Assembly: GCA_937864895.1 (NCBI GenBank)
Contig: CALMDF010000361.1
Coordinates: 1-6,449 of the forward strand
Reading direction: 5' to 3'
Source: an uncultured Holophagales bacterium
Lineage (GTDB): Bacteria; Acidobacteriota; Thermoanaerobaculia; UBA5066
DNA: 6,449 bases
Each line of letters starts with the position of its first letter. Positions within the stretch are counted from its first letter, which is position 1. The notes under the pieces are model-generated. The model saw only the letters and a program-made list of their open reading frames with translations, was not told where the DNA came from and did no database searches. Below are positions 1 through 5,908 of the stretch, piece by piece. The translations under genes and the position numbers were made by a program.

Positions 1-522
1 CGGCCCGGGATGGGTCCCGTCCGCCCGCCCTCGGGCCGGCTCCACCGGTCCCTCGTCCTCGACAGGAAGGTCGCGACCCGCGCCTCGGCCTTCTTCCGGG
101 GAGGGCGGTACGGCGGCCTCTTCACCCTCACCGCGACGCCCGCGCCCGGCAGGAAGCCGGACGAGGTCGAGCCGTTCCTCTACGACGAGCTCGGGAAGGT
201 CGTGAAGGACGGGGTCACGGACGACGAGCTCTCGCGGGCGAAGAACGCCCTGCGCGTCGCTCACTACCTCCGCCTCGAGAGCAACGCCGGGATCCGCGAG
301 TCGCTCGCCCAGGCCGAGAGCAGCGGAACGTACAGGGACTTCCTCGACGCCCCGAAGAAGGTCGAGGCCGTCACCCGCGAGGACGTCCAGAGCGTGGCGA
401 AGCGGTACCTCGAGAAGGAGAGCCGCAGCGTCCTCCTCACGACGCGCAAGGGCGCAGGCAGCCGCGGGAAGCCCCCGGCCACGCCCCCCGCCGCCGAGCC
501 CGCCCCGGAGGTGAAGCGATGA
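1..522 (+). CDS. M16 family peptidase subunit, C-terminal part (5' end outside window)
   Basis: This is the 3' end of an M16 (pitrilysin/insulinase-type) zinc peptidase gene that begins before the window. The visible ~173 residues match the last part of the C-terminal M16 domain. They include the SGRLHRSLVLDRKVA stretch, where family members carry a conserved SRL..LV...A pattern, then RYGGLFTLTATPAPG, a helical region with DELSRAKNALR, and the final AVTREDVQSVAKRYL helix. The HxxEH zinc motif would lie in the missing N-terminal half, so activity cannot be judged. The ATG at position 10 falls inside the domain and is not the real start. The first ~12 residues fit the family poorly, which may be a window-edge effect. 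The protein ends in a Pro/Ala-rich tail. Its TGA stop overlaps the ATG of the next M16 gene, so the two are almost certainly cotranscribed and translationally coupled. An M16 identity is well supported; the substrate is unknown. Confidence 0.85.
   Translation, partial: RPGMGPVRPPSGRLHRSLVLDRKVATRASAFFRGGRYGGLFTLTATPAPGRKPDEVEPFLYDELGKVVKDGVTDDELSRAKNALRVAHYLRLESNAGIRESLAQAESSGTYRDFLDAPKKVEAVTREDVQSVAKRYLEKESRSVLLTTRKGAGSRGKPPATPPAAEPAPEVKR
507..513 (+). promoter_or_regulatory. Shine-Dalgarno site for the second M16 gene
   Basis: GGAGGTG sits five bases before the ATG at 519, inside the last codons of the upstream M16 gene. It is the clearest ribosome binding site in the window. With the ATGA stop/start overlap it fixes the start of the second M16 gene and indicates coupled translation. 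Confidence 0.8.
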
Positions 523-2000
523 ACCGCCTCGCGACGACTGCCCTTCTCCTCTCCCTCGCCGCGTCCTCCGCCCTCGGGCAGGCGATCCCGGACCGGCCCG
601 AGAAGCTGACGTACTCCCCGATCGCCTTCGAGGTGCCGCAGGCGAAGGAAGCGAAGGCTCTCCTGAAGAACGAGGTCCCGGCCTACCTCGTCTCCGACCC
701 GGAGGGGATTCCCCTCGTGAAGATCACCGTCTGGTGGCGGGGCGGCGCCTCGCAGGAGCCCGAGGGGAAGGCGGGCCTCGCGGGCCTCTTCGGCTCGCAG
801 CTCGCCGTCGGCGGGACGCGGACGCGGGACGCGGCCGTGATGGAGGACCGCCTCGAGGCCCTCGCCGCGACGCTCTCGTCGAGCTGCGGCCCCACGAGCG
901 GCAGCCTCTTCCTCCAGGTCCAGGAGAAGGACCTCGCGGAGGGGCTCGACCTCCTGATGCAGGCGCTCACGCAGCCCGCGTTCGAGAAGGACCGGCTGGA
1001 CCTCGCGAAGCGGAGCGCCCGCCAGGCGCTCGAGCGGCGCAACGACGCCGTCACGTCGATCGCCCAGCTCCAGATGCCCTACCTCCTGTTCGGCGAGGGG
1101 TTCTTCGCCACTGAGAGGACGACGGCGGCGAGCCTCGACTCGATCACGCGCGAGGACCTCGCGGCGTTCCACGCGGGCCTCCTCCACCCGGCGAACCTCG
1201 CCGTCGCGGTCTCGGGGAAGTTCGATCGGAAGGCGATGGTCGACCTCCTGAACCGGACGATCGGGGCCATCAAGGCCGGCCCGGCCGCGCGTCCGAGCCC
1301 GAAGGTCCCCGCCCCCGGCTTCGCCCGCACCCCCGGCCTCTACGTCATCGACAAGGACGCCCCCCAGGCGATGCTCCAGTGGGCGTTCCCCGGCCTGCGC
1401 CGCACCGACCCCGACTGGTACCCGGCCATGGTCATGAACCACGTCCTCGGTGGCGGTGGCTTCGCGGCGAGGCTGATGAAGAAGATCCGCTCCGACGAGG
1501 GGCTCACCTACGGCGTGCGGACGACGCTCGGAGAAGGCGCCTACTGGAGGGGCGACCTCACCGGCGGCCTCCAGACGAAGAACACCACCGTGGCCTATGC
1601 CCTGCGGCTCGCGCTCGCCGAGATGCAGAGGCTGAAGGACGAGCCGCTCTCCCCGGCCGAGCTCGCCTCGATCAAGGACGGGCTCGTCGAGTCGTTCCCG
1701 GCCCGGTGGGGGAACCGCCAGGCCATCGCGAACGCCTTCGCGGAGGAGCAGATCACCGGCTGGCCCGAGGACTGGTGGGTCGACTATCGCGAGCGGGTGC
1801 GGGCGGTGACCGCCGCCGAAGTCCGGAAGATGGCGAAGAAGCTCCTCGCGCCGGAGAAGATGATCGCCCTCGCCGTGGGCAGGGCGTCGGAGATCGAGGC
1901 GGGAGACCCCGACCACCCGGGCGCGCTGAAGGACGCCGCCCCCCTCCCGCTCTCGCGGGTGCCGCTCCGCGACCCGCTCACCCTGAAACCGGCGCCCTGA
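519..2000 (+). CDS. Exported M16 family protein lacking the zinc site (non-catalytic subunit)
   Basis: A 493-residue protein with a signal peptide (residues 1-20, hydrophobic core ALLLSLAA, likely cleavage after SALG), so it acts outside the cytoplasm. It has two M16 domains, roughly residues 40-245 and 270-460. Where catalytic members have HxxEH within a GLAHLLEHMLFKGT-like stretch, this protein has GLAGLFGSQLAVGGT: the ligand positions are Gly89, Gly92 and Ser93, so it should not bind zinc or cleave. The C-terminal domain keeps the family hallmark, with LGGGGFAARL (310-319) followed by IRSDEGLTYGV (323-333), including the Arg and Tyr used in substrate contact by catalytic partners. In many bacteria M16 genes come in pairs, one active and one inactive, forming a heterodimer, and the upstream overlapping M16 gene fits that arrangement. 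The start is supported by a strong GGAGGTG site and the signal peptide. The substrate is unknown. A lipoprotein is unlikely because there is no lipobox cysteine. Confidence 0.92.
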   Translation: MNRLATTALLLSLAASSALGQAIPDRPEKLTYSPIAFEVPQAKEAKALLKNEVPAYLVSDPEGIPLVKITVWWRGGASQEPEGKAGLAGLFGSQLAVGGTRTRDAAVMEDRLEALAATLSSSCGPTSGSLFLQVQEKDLAEGLDLLMQALTQPAFEKDRLDLAKRSARQALERRNDAVTSIAQLQMPYLLFGEGFFATERTTAASLDSITREDLAAFHAGLLHPANLAVAVSGKFDRKAMVDLLNRTIGAIKAGPAARPSPKVPAPGFARTPGLYVIDKDAPQAMLQWAFPGLRRTDPDWYPAMVMNHVLGGGGFAARLMKKIRSDEGLTYGVRTTLGEGAYWRGDLTGGLQTKNTTVAYALRLALAEMQRLKDEPLSPAELASIKDGLVESFPARWGNRQAIANAFAEEQITGWPEDWWVDYRERVRAVTAAEVRKMAKKLLAPEKMIALAVGRASEIEAGDPDHPGALKDAAPLPLSRVPLRDPLTLKPAP

Positions 2001-2005
2001 CGGAC

Positions 2006-2031
2006 GCCCCCGGCGGGGGAACGCCGGGGGC
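2006..2031. terminator. GC-rich hairpin between convergent genes, probable bidirectional terminator
   Basis: GCCCCCGGCG (2006-2015) and CGCCGGGGGC (2022-2031) form a perfect 10-bp inverted repeat around a six-base GGGGAA loop. It fills nearly all of the 31-bp gap between the stop of the plus-strand M16 gene (ends 2000) and the stop of the minus-strand glycosyltransferase gene (ends 2032), and the right arm abuts that stop codon. Neither side has a T-tract, so it is not a textbook intrinsic terminator. Position and symmetry favour a hairpin that ends or protects both transcripts. Confidence 0.65.
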
Positions 2032-4098
2032 TCACTCGAGCCAGGGGTTGCGAAGAGGCGGGAGGGGGCCGTGCCCGGGCCGGCCGAGCACCTCGAGCCT
2101 CTCTCCCAGCACCGCGGCGGCGGCGGACCCCGGCGGGGCGTGGTCGTACGCGGTCCGGTAGGCGTCGCGCGCGGCCTCGGGCTCGCCCCGCTCGAGGAGG
2201 ACGTTCCCGAGCTCGAGGGAGGCCGTGTACGCCTGCGGGTGAAGCCTCACCGCCTCCCTGAGAAAAGGCTCGGCCGACGCCGGGTCGCGGGAGGGACCGT
2301 AGAGGAGCTCCATCGCGCGCGCGTAGGCCCAGCGGGCCGAGAGCCACGGGATCCGGTAGGTGCCGCGGAACAGGAGGAGGTTGCCGAGCCGTTCCGTGGG
2401 CCCGGCGTCTCGCAGCGACGCCCAGTCGTACCACGGAGACGGGGCGAGCGCGGTGGCGGGGAGCAGGAACGTCCCGGACACCGTCTCGGAAGGCACCGCG
2501 CCGGCCTCGGGGACCGAGTTGCGGAAGGAACGGGACCTGATCCGTTCGCGCCTCGCGAGGCTGGGGGAGAGCCGGTACTCGATGTACGGGACCTCCCCGG
2601 TGGCTTCGAATCGTTCGTGGTAGAGCCTCACGAGCTCCCGGGAGCGCTGGCCGAGGTCGACCCCCTCGTCGTTGAAGAAGCGGTACGCCCCCTCGGGCCC
2701 GCCGGCGAGGACGTTGTAGAACTCCCACGGCCGGCCCGGCCTCGATCCCTCGGCCAGGCCCGCGAGAAGGAGGACGATCGCGACGGCTCGAACGCGGGAG
2801 GACGTGGCCGCTCCGAGCGCCGCGCCGCCGAGGAGGGCCAGGAACGGGAAAAGGGGAAGAGCGTGGCGCACGCCCGCGTAGCCGGAGTTGGACCGAACGA
2901 GGGCGACGAGGAAGAGCGCGGCGAGGGTCCCCGTCACCGCGAGCGCCGCCGCGATGCCGGGCGGGCGCCTCCGGGCGGCGACGACCACGCCGAGGACGGC
3001 GAGCGCGAGGAACCCGAGGGGCAGCTTCACCGCGACGACGGCCGGGGGGAACCACCAGGGCGTCCCGTCGTGGCTGCTCCCGAAGGCGTAGAAGAGGAAG
3101 CCCCGCCCCTCCAGCCCCGCCCGCGTGACGTCGGCGAGGCCCCAGAGGTAGGAGCGGGGAAGAAGCCGCCCTTGCGCCGCCGCCCGCAACGCCCCCCGGA
3201 GGACCGGGCTTGCGACGTCGGAGATCTTCTCCTCGAGCGGCCGGTTGAAGGAGTCCCCCTCTTCGCGGCTCTCGCGGTACCGGAAGCCGTAGAGCCCCCA
3301 CAGCGTCGCGAAGGAGAGAGAGCCGACGAGGGCCAGGAGCCCGAGGCGTCGCAGGCGGGGGACGGGCGCGGGGCCGGCGGCGGCGAAACCGCCGACGAGA
3401 GCGACGGCCAGCCCGGTGACGATCGCCGAATGCTTCGTCCCCAGGGCGGCGCCGAGCGCGAGCCCCGCGAGAACGGCCCCCGGGAGGCGGCCCGCGCGAA
3501 TGCCGCTCCAGGCGAGGAGCACGGCCGTCGCCGAGAGGAGCGCCACCGGCAGGTCGGTCATCGCCACGGGCAGGTGGGCGGCCACGGTCGGATCCGCAGC
3601 GAGGATGGCGACACCCGCGAGCGAGGCGAGGGGAGGGCACACCGTGGCCGCGGCCAGCCCGAAAGCGGCGAGGAGGAGCCCGTTCAGGGCGAGCATCGCC
3701 TGCCGGACGCGATCCTGAACCCTCACCGGGTCGTTGACGCCGTAGACCGCCTCGTCGGCGTAGTACCGCTCGTCAGGCTTGTCGTTCATCCTCCGCAGGG
3801 GCGGCAGCGCGAAGACGGAATCTGGAAGCGCCCTGCCGACCCAGAGCTTCACGAGAGGCGGGTGCTCGGGATTGAGGCGGAAGTCCCCGTGCCGCGCCCC
3901 CGCCACGGCGGCCGCGACGTGGAGCGGCTCGTCGATCGTGAAGCCGTCGAGCCGGGTCGCCCGGGAAGACCGTACGAGCGCCACGGCGACGAGAACGCCG
4001 AGAACGACCAGGAAGGCGACCCGCCGTCCCGGAACTGCCCGGGTGCCTCCGTTCGCGCCCCGCGACCTCTCCCCCGCTCTGCCGGGCTCGTCCTGCAT
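2032..4098 (-). CDS. PMT/GT39-like membrane glycosyltransferase with C-terminal TPR-like tail
   Basis: A 688-residue integral membrane protein of the GT-C superfamily (PMT/ArnT-like). Such enzymes take sugars from polyprenyl-phosphate carriers on the outer face of the membrane and transfer them to protein or lipid. After a first membrane segment (residues 27-42) comes the expected catalytic loop with TIDEP (Asp56-Glu57), then NPEHPPLVK (76-84), a signature of this family. AHLPVAMTDLP (174-184) is the usual HxxxAMTD motif. About ten hydrophobic segments follow, to around residue 440. A conserved-type block after the last segment contains NVLAGGPEG (462-470) and DLGQ (481-484), where relatives usually have DWGQ. 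Residues ~609-660 form a TPR-like helix pair (FLREAVRLHP, LELGNVLLERGEPEAARDAYRTA), probably a partner-binding tail. The ATG at 4098 is the only sensible start, since in-frame upstream sequence runs through two other genes. No Shine-Dalgarno is visible before it. The gene follows the 4152-4967 gene by 53 bp, probably in one operon. The sugar donor and acceptor cannot be deduced. Confidence 0.88.
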   Translation of the reverse strand: MQDEPGRAGERSRGANGGTRAVPGRRVAFLVVLGVLVAVALVRSSRATRLDGFTIDEPLHVAAAVAGARHGDFRLNPEHPPLVKLWVGRALPDSVFALPPLRRMNDKPDERYYADEAVYGVNDPVRVQDRVRQAMLALNGLLLAAFGLAAATVCPPLASLAGVAILAADPTVAAHLPVAMTDLPVALLSATAVLLAWSGIRAGRLPGAVLAGLALGAALGTKHSAIVTGLAVALVGGFAAAGPAPVPRLRRLGLLALVGSLSFATLWGLYGFRYRESREEGDSFNRPLEEKISDVASPVLRGALRAAAQGRLLPRSYLWGLADVTRAGLEGRGFLFYAFGSSHDGTPWWFPPAVVAVKLPLGFLALAVLGVVVAARRRPPGIAAALAVTGTLAALFLVALVRSNSGYAGVRHALPLFPFLALLGGAALGAATSSRVRAVAIVLLLAGLAEGSRPGRPWEFYNVLAGGPEGAYRFFNDEGVDLGQRSRELVRLYHERFEATGEVPYIEYRLSPSLARRERIRSRSFRNSVPEAGAVPSETVSGTFLLPATALAPSPWYDWASLRDAGPTERLGNLLLFRGTYRIPWLSARWAYARAMELLYGPSRDPASAEPFLREAVRLHPQAYTASLELGNVLLERGEPEAARDAYRTAYDHAPPGSAAAAVLGERLEVLGRPGHGPLPPLRNPWLE

Positions 4099-4151
4099 CC
4101 GGGCGACGATTCTAGAGGGGGACGCATCCGCCCCGGCGGGGACGGGAGCGC

Positions 4152-4967
4152 TCAGGACGCCGACGGGGACGGCGGGAGCTTCGACCAGTCGATCTGCGAG
4201 CCCCAGGCGCTGTGGGGGACCATGAAGACGGCGAGCGTCACGAGGGCCGCGACGCCGACGGCGAGGCGCGCGTCGCGCCCGCCGCGCGCGCGGAACGCCG
4301 CAAAGGCCCAGAAGAGGATGGCCACGGCGGTCTTGTTGTCCGTCAGGTCGGTGCCGAAAGGCCAGCCGGTCCAGTAGGCCCCGAACGCCGCCTTCTGCAC
4401 GAGCGGCCCGAGGAAGAGCCCGCCGACGCCGAGGAGCGCGATGACGACGAGCGAGATCCGGAAGAGGTTCTTCTCTCCACGCAGGGCGAGGAGGCCGGCC
4501 GCGTTCGCCACGAGCATCCCCGTGAACATCGCGAAGACGTGCGGGACGATGACGACGTTCGGAACCGCTCCCTTGAAGCGGGTGATCGCAGGACGTTCCG
4601 GAAACAGGGCCGTCTCCCCGTCCCGCGTCAGGCGGACCTGGTATTCGAGCTTTCCCGCCGGGGGCTGGTGCGGCAGAACGGCCTTCAGGGCCTCCCCTTC
4701 CCGAGTCATCGGGAGGAGGACGAAGGGGTCGTCCGTCGGGTACCGGCGCCAGGCGACGCTTCCCGTCACCTTCGGGTCGGCGACCTTCACGACGACGGGC
4801 ATGTCGCCTTCCCCGGCGAAGGAGCGGAGGAGGCGGAGGCGGATCTCCTCGGCGCCGAGCGTCACCACGCCGCGGGCCGGGCGCGTCGGCCCGGTCAGGC
4901 GTTGATAGACGGCCGAGGAGAGGGTGAGGAGGAGGGCGAGGATCCAGAGTCCGACGCGTCCACGCAT
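4152..4967 (-). CDS. Unrecognised membrane protein with extracytoplasmic domain and five membrane segments
   Basis: A 271-residue protein whose function I do not recognise. A first hydrophobic segment (residues 6-20) is followed by an extracytoplasmic domain (about 21-137) that looks beta-rich, with alternating strands such as MPVVVKVAD and GKLEYQVRLTRDGE and a central WRRYPTDDPFVLLPMTREGE. Four further membrane segments lie near 138-162, 168-190, 211-226 and 234-251. Basic residues in the short loops 162-169 and 226-234 put those loops inside, so the loop with YWTGWPFGTDLTDNKT (198-213) and the C-terminus face outward. His143 and His252 lie near the outer ends of segments 2 and 5 and could bind a cofactor, but this is a guess. 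Strong strand and loop character and a uniform coding signature support a real gene. It starts divergently from the rhodanese gene and precedes the glycosyltransferase gene. No clear Shine-Dalgarno precedes the ATG. Confidence 0.8.
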   Translation of the reverse strand: MRGRVGLWILALLLTLSSAVYQRLTGPTRPARGVVTLGAEEIRLRLLRSFAGEGDMPVVVKVADPKVTGSVAWRRYPTDDPFVLLPMTREGEALKAVLPHQPPAGKLEYQVRLTRDGETALFPERPAITRFKGAVPNVVIVPHVFAMFTGMLVANAAGLLALRGEKNLFRISLVVIALLGVGGLFLGPLVQKAAFGAYWTGWPFGTDLTDNKTAVAILFWAFAAFRARGGRDARLAVGVAALVTLAVFMVPHSAWGSQIDWSKLPPSPSAS

Positions 4968-5008
4968 GCGGCGCGGAGGATAGCCCGGCTGCTGGCATCA
5001 TTCGAGGG
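4968..5008. promoter_or_regulatory. 41-bp divergent intergenic region, presumed promoters for both directions
   Basis: This gap separates the start codons of two divergent genes, so any local promoters must lie in it or in the flanking coding ends. On the minus strand TATCCT (4982-4977) matches TATAAT at four of six bases and ends nine bases before the ATG. On the plus strand CATCAT (4996-5001) also matches four of six and ends seven bases before its ATG. Neither has a convincing -35 box. The GAGGG before the plus-strand ATG abuts the codon, too close for a normal ribosome binding site. The promoter assignments are weak; the divergent layout itself is certain. Confidence 0.35.
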
Positions 5009-5908
5009 ATGAGGTCCTCCCTGCGCGCCTCCTTCCGCCCCGCCGTCCTCCTCTTCGCCGCCGCCGGCATCCTCGTCCCGACCGCCCTCCGGGCCGAGGC
5101 GCCGAAGGCCCCGTCCGCCCCGGCCTTCGTCTCCGGCGACTGGCTCGAGAAGCTCCTCCCGCCGCAGGTCGTCCTCATCGACGCGCGGCCGATGCGGGAC
5201 TTCGTCGCCGCCCACATCCCCGGGGCAGAGAGCGTCTCGCCCGAGAACCTCCGCGCGAGCGCGGGGGGCGTCCCCGCGACGCTCTATCCCCCGGAGGTCC
5301 TCGACGCCGTCTTCGCCCGCGTGGGGGTCGAGTCGGCCGGCCACGTCGTCGTCTACGGGAACGAGAGCGACATCGACGCGACCTTCGTCGCGACTGCGGC
5401 CCGGATCGCCGGCGCCGCCTGCGTCTCCGTCCTCGACGGCGGCTTCTCCCGCTGGAAGAGCGAGGGACGGCCGGTCACGGCGGAGCGAGCGCTCGCTCAG
5501 CAGGCGAAGCCTGACTTCCGCGGAAACGCCTCGCTCCTCGTCCCCGTCCGCGAGGTCCTGACGCGCGTCGGCGACGGGAAGACGGTCTTCCTCGACGTCC
5601 GCACCGAGGAGCAGTGGGCCGCCGGGCACATCCCCGGCGCGAAGAACCGCCCCTGGAAGAAGGACGTCGCGGACGGCTCGTTCCGCCCGGCCGAGGCGAT
5701 CCGGGCCGAGCTGGAGGCCGCCGGCATTTCCTGGGGCAAGCCCGTCGTCGTCTATTGCAACAGCGGCCACCAGGCCTCCGAGGGTTTCTACATGCTGAAG
5801 TACAAGCTCGGGCATCCCGACGTCCGCCTCTACGACGGCTCCTGGCTGGAGTGGTCGATGACGCCGGGCACGCCCCGCGAGACGTCCGCACCGGCGGAAA
5901 CGAAGTGA
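5009..5908 (+). CDS. Exported tandem-domain rhodanese (thiosulfate/3-mercaptopyruvate sulfurtransferase type)
   Basis: A 299-residue protein with a signal peptide (residues 1-29, basic start MRSSLRASFR, hydrophobic core, likely cleavage after ALRA), so it acts in the periplasm or outside. Two rhodanese domains follow. The first (about 42-150) has VLIDARPMRDFVAAHIPGA, but its active-site position is VVVYGNES, with Gly117 where cysteine would be, so it is inactive, as is usual in two-domain enzymes. The second (about 165-290) has FLDVRTEEQWAAGHIPGA and the catalytic loop YCNSGHQAS with Cys250, which would carry the persulfide. It ends with the family's typical LYDGSWLEWS. The loop sequence does not clearly separate thiosulfate from 3-mercaptopyruvate as donor. 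The ATG at 5009 is chosen because the signal peptide begins there and no other start fits; its ribosome binding site is poor. The stop overlaps the start of the TauE/SafE permease gene (GTGA), implying cotranscription and a shared sulfur role. Confidence 0.93.
   Translation: MRSSLRASFRPAVLLFAAAGILVPTALRAEAPKAPSAPAFVSGDWLEKLLPPQVVLIDARPMRDFVAAHIPGAESVSPENLRASAGGVPATLYPPEVLDAVFARVGVESAGHVVVYGNESDIDATFVATAARIAGAACVSVLDGGFSRWKSEGRPVTAERALAQQAKPDFRGNASLLVPVREVLTRVGDGKTVFLDVRTEEQWAAGHIPGAKNRPWKKDVADGSFRPAEAIRAELEAAGISWGKPVVVYCNSGHQASEGFYMLKYKLGHPDVRLYDGSWLEWSMTPGTPRETSAPAETK

Noticed and set aside
264..1916. A 550-codon minus-strand open frame opposite the M16 genes
   Set aside because: It has the same composition artefact (Arg/Glu/Leu-rich, no recognisable motif) and is antisense to two well-supported M16 coding regions.
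1784..3640. A 618-codon minus-strand frame overlapping the glycosyltransferase in another frame
   Set aside because: It is an Arg/Pro-rich shadow that also crosses the convergent hairpin and the M16 gene end.
4127..4142. A CCGCCCCGGCGGGG inverted repeat in the gap before the glycosyltransferase start
   Set aside because: The stem is only four or five bases with a tiny loop, and the flanking sequence gives no support for a terminator or operator.
2071..4377. A 768-codon plus-strand open frame opposite the glycosyltransferase gene
   Set aside because: Its product is Arg/Glu/Gly/Pro-rich with no domain, membrane or signal pattern. Long stop-free antisense frames are expected at this GC content, and the minus strand carries clear family motifs.
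4099..5217. A 373-residue in-frame N-terminal extension of the minus-strand glycosyltransferase
   Set aside because: It runs antisense to the rhodanese start and out of frame through the 4152-4967 gene. Its sequence is low-complexity Arg/Pro/Gly, whereas the family's first membrane segment starts just after the ATG at 4098.
4895..5815. A 306-codon minus-strand frame opposite the rhodanese
   Set aside because: It is Asp/Arg/Gly-rich low-complexity sequence, while the plus strand has a signal peptide, two rhodanese domains and a catalytic cysteine loop.
5885..5898. A small TCCGC/GCGGA hairpin just before the permease GTG start
   Set aside because: A five-base stem with a four-base loop is common by chance in DNA this GC-rich, and it lies inside the rhodanese coding end.
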